Positions 8,225 through 16,882 are shown, counted from the first letter of the stretch. The stretch: 45,181 bases of DNA from Nitrospira sp. (GCA_005116965.1 SWDG01000027.1:19314-64494), one strand, 5' to 3'. The notes: generated by a model not told the origin, from the sequence alone. Made by a program: numbers and translations.

Positions 8225-9276
8225 CGAGGGGTCAGCTCAAGTTCAGGCTGAGGGTCTGGAAGCTCCGTGGCTTTCACGGCTACGTCGATCTTCTTTTTGA
8301 GCACGCTGCGGTCTGAATCCTGCTTGGTTTTTCCTTCACGCACATATTCTGGGACACCGCGGACATCCCAGACCAACCCCATCCACTCAAGCGCCTTGAG
8401 GCAGTAGTAGCTCATGTCGATTTCCCACCAGTAAAAGCCTTGTCTGGTCGAAGCCGGATAGTAGTGATGGTTGTTGTGCCAGCCTTCCCCCATGGTAATC
8501 ATGGCGAGGAAGAAGTTATTGCGGCTATCGTCGCCGGTGACATAGCGCTGTGATCCATACACATGGGAGAGGGAATTGATCGTGCAGGTCCCGTGAACCA
8601 GTGCGACGGTCGAGATGAAAAATCCCCAAATCAGCATCTGAGGCCCATTCGTACCGAGTCCTGGTGCGTAGGCTTCCAGTAATTGACCGAGACCGAACAT
8701 CCCAAATCCCGCAATGGTTGGCATTAGCACATCAAACCGGTCGAGAAACCGCAGTTCAGGAAACTTTGCGAAATCAGCAATGCTTTTGAGGCGTGGTGCG
8801 TAAAAAGTCTGCGACATAATCCAGCCCATGTGAGACCAGAGAAATCCTCCCTGGCGCGGGGAGTGCACATCCTCCGGTGTATCAGAGGCGATGTGGTGAT
8901 GGCGATGATGGCCTGCCCACCACAAGGGACCACGTTGCGCGCAGGTCCCCCCCAACAGGGCAAAGAGAAACTGGACGGTCCGGGAAGTCTTGAACGTGCG
9001 ATGCGAGAAATAGCGATGGTACCAGCCGGTGATGGCAAACATGCGGACGTAATAGAAGGCGACCGCGATAGCTACAGCAGTCCAACTCCAGCCTACCCAG
9101 ATGACTCCCAAACACATCAGATGTACGGCAAGGAAGGGGATACTGCGAATCCAGTCTACCTTGGGTGGCCCCTCTACTTTCGTGTGCTCAAGGCCCGCCC
9201 AGGAATCAAACCACCGCAGAACGGAATACCAGGCATCTGGGGCTTTGGTCGAGTGAAGCGATTGCGCGTCGGACAT
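8221..9276 (-). CDS. Membrane acyl-CoA/acyl-lipid desaturase
   Basis: A 351-residue integral membrane di-iron desaturase that would introduce a double bond (probably delta-9) into fatty acyl chains using oxygen. The three histidine boxes are present: HRYFSH (87-92), HHRHHH (123-128, within AGHHRHHHIASDTPEDVHSP) and HNNHHYYP near residue 270. Four hydrophobic helices surround them. ATG 9276 has GAGGAG seven bases upstream, better than the GTG or other codons further out. It has its own leader region (9277-9554 is shared with the divergent hemE). It serves membrane fluidity; the electron donor gene is not adjacent, although a flavin reductase is encoded at 13130. Confidence 0.92.
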   Translation of the reverse strand: MSDAQSLHSTKAPDAWYSVLRWFDSWAGLEHTKVEGPPKVDWIRSIPFLAVHLMCLGVIWVGWSWTAVAIAVAFYYVRMFAITGWYHRYFSHRTFKTSRTVQFLFALLGGTCAQRGPLWWAGHHRHHHIASDTPEDVHSPRQGGFLWSHMGWIMSQTFYAPRLKSIADFAKFPELRFLDRFDVLMPTIAGFGMFGLGQLLEAYAPGLGTNGPQMLIWGFFISTVALVHGTCTINSLSHVYGSQRYVTGDDSRNNFFLAMITMGEGWHNNHHYYPASTRQGFYWWEIDMSYYCLKALEWMGLVWDVRGVPEYVREGKTKQDSDRSVLKKKIDVAVKATELPDPQPELELTPR

Positions 9277-9554
9277 ACAATTCTCCTCGTAGGTCGGGGG
9301 ATCGGCAACGTCACTGTGGTGGGAGACAGGGAGCCGGGGTCCCAATTAAGCTGATTGATCGTCCTGAATAGGTTAGGGAGTCATTATACATAAGAGCGTC
9401 ATGAAAGTGAAATCTGATTTTGCGTGTTTTCCGTCGGATTGATTGTACCGGACTGGCGATCGCTGTCTACTTATTTGGACAAGTCTCCCTAAGAAGTGGA
9501 CGTTCAGGTGTCTGTTTGACAGGGCTCCTCGTGCGTCTCTAAAATGCCTCCACT

Positions 9555-10580
9555 ATGAACGATCGATTCCTCAAAGCCTGCCGCCGTGAACCTGTCGATT
9601 GCACACCCGTGTGGTTTATGCGCCAGGCCGGACGCTACATGTCCGAGTACCGGACGCTGCGTGCAAAACATTCCATCCTCGAGATGTGCAAGACGCCTGA
9701 GCTGGCCGCTCAAGTCACACTTCAGCCAATTGATCGATTTCCCTTGGATGCTGCAATCATTTTCGCCGACATTCTGCTCCCGTTGGAACCGATGGGGCTC
9801 AACCTTGAGTTTGCGGAAGGGGAGGGACCGGTCATCCATAACCCGGTTCGTGACCGAGCAGCAGTGGATGCGCTTCACGTAATCGATGGCGACGAATTGG
9901 ACTATGTGGCTGAAGCCATTCGGCAAACGCGACGGGCTCTGAATGGGCGGGTACCGTTAATTGGATTTGCCGGTGCGCCGTTCACGCTGGCGAGCTATGC
10001 GATTGAGGGCGGAGGGTCCCGCAACTATCTGCACACCAAACAGATGATGTATGGCGATCCCACAGCCTGGCATCGCCTCATGGACAAATTTGTGTCTGTG
10101 CTTACTGGGTATCTCCGGCGACAGATCAAGGCGGGGGCTCAAGCGATTCAGCTCTTCGATAGTTGGGTCGGCTGTCTCTCGTCCGGTGATTATGCCGAAT
10201 ATGTGAAGCCGCACGTCCAGCGGATTTTCGATGGGCTCAAGCGGGAAGGTGTGCCGATGATTCATTTCGGCACCGGCACGACAGCTATTCTTGGGCAGAT
10301 GCGCGAGGCAGGTGGCGATGTTATCGGGATCGACTGGCGAGTTCATCTGGACGAGGCCTGGTCGATGGTTGGGCATGATCGCGCCGTCCAGGGCAACCTG
10401 GACCCGCTCGTCTTGTTTGCGCCGCTCCACGAAATCGAACGCCGCGTCGAAGATATCTTGCGACGAGCCGGAGGACGTCCCGGGCACATTTTCAACCTTG
10501 GTCACGGTATCCTGCCTACGACACCCGTCGACCATGTCGCTGCCACGATCGATATGGTGCACAAGCTGAGCCAACGGTGA
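9555..10580 (+). CDS. hemE: Uroporphyrinogen decarboxylase HemE
   Basis: Cytoplasmic enzyme that removes four carboxyl groups from uroporphyrinogen III to give coproporphyrinogen III, an intermediate of haem synthesis. The 341-residue length is normal. The signature PVWFMRQAGRYMSEYR lies at about 19-34, with catalytic FADILLPLEPMGL near residue 73, GFAGAPFTLASYAIEGG near 138 and FNLGHGILPTTP near the end. ATG 9555 gives the usual N-terminus (MNDRFLKACRREPVDCTPVW) but has no clear ribosome site. It is the first gene of a hemE-hemH-hemG operon, in reaction order except that HemH acts last; coproporphyrinogen oxidase is not in the window. Confidence 0.96.
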   Translation: MNDRFLKACRREPVDCTPVWFMRQAGRYMSEYRTLRAKHSILEMCKTPELAAQVTLQPIDRFPLDAAIIFADILLPLEPMGLNLEFAEGEGPVIHNPVRDRAAVDALHVIDGDELDYVAEAIRQTRRALNGRVPLIGFAGAPFTLASYAIEGGGSRNYLHTKQMMYGDPTAWHRLMDKFVSVLTGYLRRQIKAGAQAIQLFDSWVGCLSSGDYAEYVKPHVQRIFDGLKREGVPMIHFGTGTTAILGQMREAGGDVIGIDWRVHLDEAWSMVGHDRAVQGNLDPLVLFAPLHEIERRVEDILRRAGGRPGHIFNLGHGILPTTPVDHVAATIDMVHKLSQR

Positions 10581-10584
10581 GGAC

Positions 10585-10635
10585 GTGAAGCGTTGTTCGT
10601 CAAGCGCACCTCGCTTCGAACGTTTCACGCTTCAC
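10585..10635. repeat. Imperfect inverted repeat between hemE and hemH
   Basis: GTGAAGCGT at 10585-10593 is the reverse complement of ACGCTTCAC at 10627-10635, and the interior is partly complementary (TTCGTCAAGCG versus CGCTTCGAACG). The whole 51-bp unit fills the hemE-hemH gap. It could be an intergenic repeat of the REP type or an RNA hairpin that tunes hemH translation. Confidence 0.6.
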
Positions 10636-10650
10636 CAACGACGAGGAACG

Positions 10651-11601
10651 ATGCGAGCTACGCCACGTCATAGGGCTGTTCTTTTGATGGCGATGGGTGG
10701 GCCCGATTGTCTGGAGAACGTTGAGCCATTTTTGCTCGATGTTCGTGGTGGACGACCGACGCCCCCTGAGTTGGTCGAAGAGATTCGTGAACGGTATCGA
10801 GCCACCGGTGGGAAATCGCCTGCTGTCGGTATTACCCACGAAGTGGCAAAGAAACTAGAACAACAGCTGAATAGTTCGAGGACTGGCCGATACCGAGTAT
10901 ACGTCGGGTTGCGGCATTGGCATCCGTTCATCAGGGAGACCTATGCCGAGTTGTTGAAAGAATCGCCGGAACAGATTATCGGGGTCTGTATGGCTCCGCA
11001 ACAGTCCTCACTGAGTACCGGAGCCTACCGAAAAAAAGTTGAAGAAGCTCGTGCGGGGCTAGAGGACCATACACCCGTGACCTATATTGGGAGTTGGAAT
11101 CGCCATCCACGCTTGGTTGCCGCAATCGTTGAGAATATCCGGCAAGGGCTTCAGAAGTTTCCTGCCGATGTGCGGGCATCCGTGCCCGTGCTGTTTACTG
11201 CGCATAGTCTGCCGGAACGGATCGTGGCCATGAAGGATCCCTATCCTGACGAAGTGAAGGGGACGGTCGAAGCGGTCACGCAACAGTTGGGGAACCGACC
11301 GACGTACTTTGCCTATCAAAGTCAGGGACGATCGAACGAACCCTGGCTTGGACCCACCGTGGAATCAATGTTGGAAGCCGTTCAGCTGGCGGGACACCGG
11401 TATGTGCTGGTGGCGCCCATCGGGTTCATCTGTGATCATGTGGAAACGCTCTACGATATCGACATCGAACTCAAACAGTTGGCGTTGAGCAGAGGCCTAC
11501 ACCTTGAGCGCATGCCCATGCTGAACGACTCTCTTCCACTCATCGAGACGTTACGTGACGTCTTGGCTGCACACGAATCCTCGCTCTGTATTCAGTCGTG
11601 A
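10651..11601 (+). CDS. hemH: Ferrochelatase HemH
   Basis: Inserts ferrous iron into protoporphyrin IX to make haem b. The 316-residue protein shows VLLMAMGGPDCLENVEPFLLD at the start, the MAPQQSSLSTGAYRKKVEEA block, the active-site histidine in VLFTAHSLPERI and PIGFICDHVETLYDIDIE near residue 270, all usual for ferrochelatase. ATG 10651 has GAGGAA upstream; an upstream in-frame ATG at 10585 would translate through the inverted repeat and add 22 residues that do not fit the family. Its stop codon overlaps the hemG start. Bacterial homologues of this length are membrane-associated but lack a transmembrane anchor. Confidence 0.95.
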   Translation: MRATPRHRAVLLMAMGGPDCLENVEPFLLDVRGGRPTPPELVEEIRERYRATGGKSPAVGITHEVAKKLEQQLNSSRTGRYRVYVGLRHWHPFIRETYAELLKESPEQIIGVCMAPQQSSLSTGAYRKKVEEARAGLEDHTPVTYIGSWNRHPRLVAAIVENIRQGLQKFPADVRASVPVLFTAHSLPERIVAMKDPYPDEVKGTVEAVTQQLGNRPTYFAYQSQGRSNEPWLGPTVESMLEAVQLAGHRYVLVAPIGFICDHVETLYDIDIELKQLALSRGLHLERMPMLNDSLPLIETLRDVLAAHESSLCIQS

Positions 11602-13076
11602 CTCGACCACGTACAGTCGTAATCGTCGGTGGGGGCATTTCCGGCCTGGCCACTGCATTTTCACTCCAAGAGCAGGCGACAAAGGCTGGCCTGACCCTCC
11701 GTTGCACGATCCTTGAGTCCGGATCGACCTGGGGAGGAAAGATCGTCACGCATCGGGTTGGCGAGATTGTGACGGAAGCCGGACCGGACTCCTTCCTGTC
11801 TCAAAAACAGGTTGGCCTGGATCTTTGTACGAAGCTTGGTCTTGCCGATCAGCTCATCAATACCAATCAGACAGGCAAGAAGGCCTGTGTCCTGTACAGA
11901 GGTCGCCTTCATGACCTACCCGAGGGACTGCTGTCATTTGTCCCAAAACAATTGGGGTCTTTTCTTCACAGCGGACTATTGAGCTGCTCAGGGCTGGTTC
12001 GGATGGGACTCGAATTCGCCGTTCCGCCTGGTTCCTCTAGAGAAGATGAGTCGTTGGCTTCGTTTCTTCGCCGTCGGTTCGGTGCTCAGGCATTTGAGCG
12101 GGTTCTGGAGCCACTCATGGCCGGGATCTATGCGGGGGACGCTGAGCATATGAGCCTGAGGGCTGCGTTTCCACGGTTCTTCGAGCTCGAACAGCAGTAC
12201 GGCAGCGTTGTTCGTGGCATGATGGCTGCCAAGAAATCCGCCTCGCTGGTTTCGACTGCCCAAACAGGGCGTACGATGTTTGTCAGTCTCAAGAATGGTC
12301 TCAGCGATTTGGTCACAGCCTTGACGAGTCGATTGACACAGCAGGGCGTGGAGCTTCGAGTAGGGTGCCGGGTCGACGCGCTGAGAGTGAGATCACATGA
12401 GTTAGGCCGATGGATGTACGACCTGATCCTCGATGATGGATCGGCGCTTTCTGCGGACAGTGTGGTTCTTGCCACACCGGCGTATGTGTCAGCGGAACTG
12501 GTGCGTCCATTGACACCGATCGCAGGTGGACTATTGGACATGATTCCCTATGCGTCAACTGCCACCATTGCGATGGCGTTTCCACGGACGCTGACGAGCG
12601 CCATTGAAGGATTCGGATTTATCATCCCGCGAACAGAGCAGCATGATTTGATTGCCGCAACCTGGACGTCGCTGAAGTGGCCGCATCGCGCTCCGGCGAG
12701 TCAGCTGTTGGCGCGATGCTATGTCGGCGGCGTAGGCCGGGAAGACATTCTTCAGGTGGATGACAAGACGCTGGTGGCCAAAGTCAGAGAGGAACTCGCG
12801 GCGGTATGCGGTATCGACGTGGAACCAACTTTCACGGAAGTGAATCGATGGTGGAAGGCGATGCCGCAGTACACGATTGGTCACCTGGACCGATTGGCTC
12901 AGCTCAATGCAGCAGTGAGTCGTTATTCCGGGTTGATTCTCACAGGGGCCGGCTATCGCGGGGTTGGCATTCCAGACTGTATCCGTGAGGGGGCGTTGGC
13001 AGCTGAACGCGTTGTGCAGGATCTTGTAGGTGGCAAGAGTCTATCTGGGCGATCCGCTATTAGTGAGGGTTCATGA
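11598..13076 (+). CDS. hemG: Oxygen-dependent protoporphyrinogen oxidase HemG (HemY type)
   Basis: Oxidises protoporphyrinogen IX to protoporphyrin IX with FAD and molecular oxygen. The 492-residue protein begins with the dinucleotide-binding fold VVIVGGGISGLATAFSL, has the PPOX segment ILESGSTWGGKIVTHRVGEIVTEAGPDSFL, PLMAGIYAGDAEHMSLRAAFPRFFELE in the middle and LTGAGYRGVGIPDCIREG at the FAD-closing C-terminus. GTG 11598 overlaps the hemH stop (GTGA), so the two are translationally coupled. Naming is mixed: hemG and hemY both refer to this flavin enzyme. It supplies the substrate of HemH from the same operon. Confidence 0.94.
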   Translation: MTRPRTVVIVGGGISGLATAFSLQEQATKAGLTLRCTILESGSTWGGKIVTHRVGEIVTEAGPDSFLSQKQVGLDLCTKLGLADQLINTNQTGKKACVLYRGRLHDLPEGLLSFVPKQLGSFLHSGLLSCSGLVRMGLEFAVPPGSSREDESLASFLRRRFGAQAFERVLEPLMAGIYAGDAEHMSLRAAFPRFFELEQQYGSVVRGMMAAKKSASLVSTAQTGRTMFVSLKNGLSDLVTALTSRLTQQGVELRVGCRVDALRVRSHELGRWMYDLILDDGSALSADSVVLATPAYVSAELVRPLTPIAGGLLDMIPYASTATIAMAFPRTLTSAIEGFGFIIPRTEQHDLIAATWTSLKWPHRAPASQLLARCYVGGVGREDILQVDDKTLVAKVREELAAVCGIDVEPTFTEVNRWWKAMPQYTIGHLDRLAQLNAAVSRYSGLILTGAGYRGVGIPDCIREGALAAERVVQDLVGGKSLSGRSAISEGS

Positions 13077-13086
13077 GGAGGGGGAG

Positions 13087-13112
13087 AGAGAGGGAGAAAC
13101 GGCCTCTCTTTG
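13087..13112 (+). terminator. Possible terminator after hemG
   Basis: AGAGAGG at 13087-13093 pairs with CCTCTCT at 13103-13109 across a nine-base loop, followed by TT. The T-tract is short, so this is tentative. It lies between the convergent hemG and flavin reductase genes. Confidence 0.4.
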
Positions 13113-13129
13113 CAGTCGATCGAGGGCCT

Positions 13130-13948
13130 TTATGGAAGGATAATGGCCTGCTCAGGATATCCAAGTCCCTTCAGCGTTGTTTCCAGAGCATCGACCATCG
13201 GAGGGGGGCCGCAGAGGAAGATACAGGTGGCAGCATCGGCAGCAGGAAGGTGTTGCCGCAGAATGTCCGGTGTAATTCGTCCGATGCTGCCAGACCATCC
13301 AGGAGGTGGTTGTTCCAAGACCTGATGGCAATGAAAGTTGAGGTGTTCTTGAACGTTTCGTTCCCACTCCTGTCGGAAGATGATGTCCGCTTCTGTTTTA
13401 TTGGCAACGATCAGAAATAGCTCCGCATCGATTTTCTTGGTCAGAATCCAACGAATGATAGAGATCATCGGCGTAATACCGGTGCCGGCGGCGACGAATC
13501 CCACGCGTGTGGCCATGCCATCCACCCAATGACCGCCGGTGTTCGGCCCGCTCATCAGCACCATCTCGCCAATCTGCTGATCATGGAGGTACTTCGAGAC
13601 TGAACCAGACTCATAGCGCTTGACCGTCAGGTCGAAGAACCCCGTCGTACCGGGCAGCGATGATGGTGTATAGGCCCGCTTCACTTGCTTGCCGTTGATC
13701 GTCGCATGGACGTACAGAAAGTCACCGGGCAACATGTCCAGCGTAGCGTCGGCAGGCAATTCGAAACGAAACGTTTTCGTGTCGTGGGTGTTCGTCTCGA
13801 TGTGGGTCAGCTTGTACGGACTCGGTGTTTTCGATTTGAGGCGGGTGATGGCATTCATGGTGACGCGCATCATATCGAGGTCAGATGGAGCGGTGCAACT
13901 GAACTCTTCCCGATACTTCCGCCTGCGCCTCTTGCATCTGTTGCTCAT
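13130..13948 (-). CDS. FAD/NAD(P)-binding reductase, cytochrome b5 reductase/ferredoxin reductase type
   Basis: A flavoenzyme that moves electrons between NAD(P)H and a protein or small acceptor. RAYTPSS is the FAD-binding RxYTxxS motif, SKYLHDQQIGEMVLMSGP follows, VGFVAAGTGITPMISIIRWIL is the NAD(P)-binding glycine motif, and FLCGPPPMVDALETTLKGLG near the end is the typical C-terminal block. The start is uncertain: the longest frame (272 residues) begins at 13948 with GAGG only four bases upstream, while ATG 13858 (MNAITRLKSK..., 242 residues) looks closer to a normal N-terminus but has no ribosome site. The acceptor is not known; the desaturase at 8221 is one possibility. Convergent with hemG. 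Confidence 0.85.
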   Translation of the reverse strand: MSNRCKRRRRKYREEFSCTAPSDLDMMRVTMNAITRLKSKTPSPYKLTHIETNTHDTKTFRFELPADATLDMLPGDFLYVHATINGKQVKRAYTPSSLPGTTGFFDLTVKRYESGSVSKYLHDQQIGEMVLMSGPNTGGHWVDGMATRVGFVAAGTGITPMISIIRWILTKKIDAELFLIVANKTEADIIFRQEWERNVQEHLNFHCHQVLEQPPPGWSGSIGRITPDILRQHLPAADAATCIFLCGPPPMVDALETTLKGLGYPEQAIILP

Positions 13949-13969
13949 CTCGCCTCATACTTTCAATTC

Positions 13970-14225
13970 ATGACATCTCCTCACTCGGGTCACTCAACAC
14001 CCCTCCAGGACACCGACGGCCAGATACTCGGACATATGGCGGTGATCGACCGTCGTCCGATTCCAGAAGAACCACGAGTTCATGCGACCTTTCAGATCTT
14101 CGCCGCGCGTGCAGAAGCTGAGAAGTGGAAAGTTTCGGGTGAACATGGTGCGGCGAAGCTGCTGGGCATCAATGCTTCCATCCTTTCCTCCCGTATGAGA
14201 GCGCTCAAGATTCAAAAACCTGCGG
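13970..14225 (+). pseudogene. Collapsed remnant of a sigma-54-dependent regulator (sensor end fused to Fis-type HTH)
   Basis: One open frame (upstream part from 13685, open to 14359) contains ILGHMAVIDRRPIPEEP and HATFQIFAARAEAE, which is how the GAF/PAS sensor domain of FhlA-like activators ends, joined directly to KWKVSGEHGAAKLLGINASI and LSSRMRALKIQKP, which is how their Fis-type DNA-binding domain ends. The central AAA+ sigma-54-interaction domain (normally over 200 residues) is missing. No ribosome site precedes ATG 13970, and codons after about 14225 look like untranslated leader of the next gene. I infer an in-frame deletion and call it a pseudogene; a short DNA-binding protein is possible but less likely. 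Confidence 0.6.
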
Positions 14226-14349
14226 GGCACTCACCTCGGTGGAGACAGTCCGTTTCAGACAACGATGCAGGCGATTGTGGTGACGGCACGGGCAAAAGGA
14301 AGATAAGGTGGGTAAATTTGAACGCTCGAAAGCAGATAAAGGAGGACTT

Positions 14350-15420
14350 ATGTACCTAGGAATATCTCGTCAACAGATAGCTTGCGCCGTGCTGACACTT
14401 TTACTTGCTCCTCCAGCAGGGTATGCGATGTCAGGCATGGAGATGCCCCATGGCGGACATGGAAAATCAACGTCTTCGCTATCGAAGAGTCTTGGCGAAC
14501 CCCTCAATACCTCAGAATCCGAAATCGAGATTACATATAGTGCTGACGGAAATACTGCCATCTTCGTCTCCGGTCGCCAAGGGAGCGTGCCGTCACCCGG
14601 TGTTCCCTACAATTTAGACATCTGGATAGCTCATAAGGTAAATGGCACATGGCAAAGCCCGATTCATCTGGGACCAGGCATCGATCCCACGGTGGGGCCA
14701 AACATCAATACATCGGCGTGGGAGCTGGAACCGAGCTTCTCGGATGATGGCAATGTCATTTATTTTACGCGATACGAGCAGCCGGGCAACCTCTCTACCG
14801 GTGACTTGTATGTGACGCAGAAAATCAACGGGGTCTGGCAACCGGCCAAGAATTGGAACGATGTCCCTGAACTGCCGCACCTCAATACGCCGACCGGCGA
14901 GGAACACTGCCCGATCATTGCGTCCGACAGTCTGATCTATTTCAACTACCAGCAGCCCGGAGTGACACAAGACAGCGACGTCTGGAAAGTTGAAAAGAAA
15001 GACGGTGTGTGGCAGAAGCCTGAGAGTCTAGGGCCACGCCTCAATTCGCCCTATCGGGACCATATGCACTGGACCGGCCTATCGAAGGACGGGAAGAGTC
15101 TCATTATCACCAGTACGCGCCCGGACATGGGCTCTCGGGGCGGACATGATATGTGGATTTCCTACCAGAATCCAAAGGGCGAATGGCAAGAACCATTGAA
15201 CCTCGGTGATACGATCAATACGGCCGGCGAAGATATGTGTTGGATCTTTACCCCGGACGGTAAGACGTTCACGGGTAGTTGGGGCCCTCGCGATTCCTAC
15301 AACCACGACTTGATGTGGGTCAAGAAAGATGATGTTCCGCTGTTGAAAAGCTTTGAGCCGATCGGGCCACCCCCGAACCTGCTCGCTACCAGCAAAAAGA
15401 CATTCAACGATATAAAATAA
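14350..15420 (+). CDS. Exported PD40/TolB-like beta-propeller protein
   Basis: A 356-residue secreted protein. The signal peptide (MYLGISRQQIACAVLTLLLAPPAGYA) leads to a mature N-terminus MSGMEMPHGGHGKS, rich in Met and His as in copper-handling proteins. Repeats of the PD40 type follow: EITYSADGNTAIFVSGRQG, EPSFSDDGNVIYFTRYEQ, WTGLSKDGKSLIITSTRPD and CWIFTPDGKTFTGSWG, each with a D-G turn. DIWIAHKVNGTWQSPIHLG and later QKINGVWQPAKN are the inter-blade strands. ATG 14350 has AAAGGAGG six bases upstream. Propellers of this type bind proteins or ligands; a target cannot be named. Metal binding by the N-terminus is inference. Confidence 0.82.
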   Translation: MYLGISRQQIACAVLTLLLAPPAGYAMSGMEMPHGGHGKSTSSLSKSLGEPLNTSESEIEITYSADGNTAIFVSGRQGSVPSPGVPYNLDIWIAHKVNGTWQSPIHLGPGIDPTVGPNINTSAWELEPSFSDDGNVIYFTRYEQPGNLSTGDLYVTQKINGVWQPAKNWNDVPELPHLNTPTGEEHCPIIASDSLIYFNYQQPGVTQDSDVWKVEKKDGVWQKPESLGPRLNSPYRDHMHWTGLSKDGKSLIITSTRPDMGSRGGHDMWISYQNPKGEWQEPLNLGDTINTAGEDMCWIFTPDGKTFTGSWGPRDSYNHDLMWVKKDDVPLLKSFEPIGPPPNLLATSKKTFNDIK

Positions 15421-15660
15421 TCGGCGGATACTGGAAGGCACCCATAGGAGGACTGGTCAACGGGTGCGCATTAGTGGATTCGAAGAGTAGCGGATTGGTG
15501 ATGATGGCTTGATCGCCGAATCACTCGGCAGCTTCGATGCTGCTGATCTTGAACGTCAAATCGAGCATGGAGTAGATCGCAAGTGACCCACTGGGGTTGG
15601 CGATCTGTCTTTCGGCGAGGTGAATGATGTGGTCTACGACCATGGGGTGGCTAGATTGCT

Positions 15661-16677
15661 TCAGTTCTGCAGCTTGAAGTGTTTTGTCTGTTCTGGTGCT
15701 TTCGGATTGGGATTCGTATGAGGGTGCACTGCCAGTTTTGCGAGAACCAGCTGAGCTGCTGTAATCCTGTGTTCGACAGCCCGGGTCAACCACCGGCGAG
15801 CCTCATCCGTACTTCTTGTGACTCCGCGCCCGTAGGCGTACATCACCCCGAGGACATACATTGCTTGTCCATTACCAGTCTCAGCCAGGCGGTGGAGACC
15901 GGGAGAAGCTTTCTTGTACCAACTGACTGACTCTGGGGTCTGTCGCCCGCCATGCTGTGCATAATAGCGTCCGAGGCGATACTGGGCAAAGGCATCGCCC
16001 TGTTCCGCCAGGCGAGCGTCGATGTCTAGATCTTGAGCAGGTTTTGAGGTCGACAGGCTTGATGTCGTCTGCTCATTACCTGAAGGTGCAATAATGTTGT
16101 GGTCAATGGGATGGTTGACTAGCTCGGAGGACTTGGGCTTCGAGGCTTGGCTGTGATTGTGTTGTGTCGTGAGCCGATCGGCCACGCGAACGTCGTTCTC
16201 CTGATTTTGAGCAGGTTTTTCGGCCGGCATGCTTGCCGCTGTTTTTTCGTTTTTTGGAGGTACCACGCTGTGGTCAGTCGGGCGGGCAGCCGGCTCGGGA
16301 GACTTAGGCTGTGAGTCTTGGTTGTGATTGCTGTGGGTCGTGTGCTGGTCTGGATCAAGGAGAGGTGGAGGATTCTGGGATTCGCCCAGGCCTTCAGCCT
16401 GTGAGACTGGCGTAAGGCTGAAGGCGTTCTGAGTTGGTAGCAGTTCCGTGACTGATTGCGGTTGGCCACAGTTTTTGGAGGAGCTGTTCGATCCTTCCTG
16501 TCCGACGCCTGGTTGGCAGTTCGCTTGATCGTCGGAGGCGGGTGGCCATACGCCTAGTGTCGACGCACCCCAGACGAGCGCGATGATGAACAACGCACAA
16601 AGGAGCAGTCGGCGCCTTAGGATCGTTCGATCGCTGGGTGGCACTAGGACGAGTCCAGGATAGCCTTTCTTGGCCAT
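15661..16677 (-). CDS. Membrane-anchored Sel1-repeat protein with a duplicated disordered linker
   Basis: A 338-residue protein. An N-terminal cytoplasmic stretch with RRR is followed by one membrane helix (LLLCALFIIALVWGAST, about 24-40). A long polar linker (about 45-225) is rich in P, Q, S, H and N and contains two tandem copies of a 56-residue unit. Two or three Sel1-type TPR repeats come last (AQYRLGRYYAQHG, then AMYVLGVMYAYGRGVTRSTDEARRWLTRA). Such proteins scaffold other proteins, here presumably outside the cytoplasm. The start at 16677 has GGAGAAGG just upstream. The target is unknown. Flanked by non-coding regions on both sides. Confidence 0.78.
   Translation of the reverse strand: MAKKGYPGLVLVPPSDRTILRRRLLLCALFIIALVWGASTLGVWPPASDDQANCQPGVGQEGSNSSSKNCGQPQSVTELLPTQNAFSLTPVSQAEGLGESQNPPPLLDPDQHTTHSNHNQDSQPKSPEPAARPTDHSVVPPKNEKTAASMPAEKPAQNQENDVRVADRLTTQHNHSQASKPKSSELVNHPIDHNIIAPSGNEQTTSSLSTSKPAQDLDIDARLAEQGDAFAQYRLGRYYAQHGGRQTPESVSWYKKASPGLHRLAETGNGQAMYVLGVMYAYGRGVTRSTDEARRWLTRAVEHRITAAQLVLAKLAVHPHTNPNPKAPEQTKHFKLQN
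16000..16341 (-). repeat. Internal tandem duplication in the Sel1 protein gene
   Basis: Codons for residues about 113-168 and 170-226 encode two related units. Both begin TT-x-x-NH, continue with a PKSxE block, then a DHxxx(P) block, a stretch ending KPAQ, and an acidic end (VRVADR versus IDARLAEQ). The copies have diverged by about half in protein sequence, so the duplication is not recent. Confidence 0.7.
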
Positions 16678-16852
16678 ACCTTCTCCCGAGGGAATCCTTG
16701 GTCGGAGTATATCAGTGTGTCAGAACGCTGTCTCGTGCTCTGGTCTCCATCACTGCCGTCGTAGTGGGGGAGCCGCAAAGACCTGGCTGCTGCGTCAAAC
16801 GCCGCAGCGCTGTACCTTGTATCTAGTACAGTGCTCCTCTATAGATAGCCTC

Positions 16853-16882
16853 TTGTCCTCCCTAACTTCAAGCTCTTATAGT
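16853..16882 (+). promoter_or_regulatory. Candidate promoter for the gene at 16929
   Basis: TTGTCC at 16853-16858 and TATAGT at 16877-16882 are 18 bases apart. Transcription would start near 16889, leaving a 40-base leader with GAGG upstream of the ATG. Confidence 0.45.

Noticed and set aside
13073-13420. Plus-strand frame over the hemG tail and the flavin reductase gene
   Set aside because: It overlaps the minus-strand flavin reductase, whose motifs are clear; its own sequence shows no family and no ribosome site.
15521-15793. Minus-strand frame of 90 codons at the end of the Sel1 gene
   Set aside because: The first part is a shadow of the Sel1 gene. The last 40 codons (from ATG 15646) look vaguely protein-like but have no ribosome site or known relatives, so I left them out.
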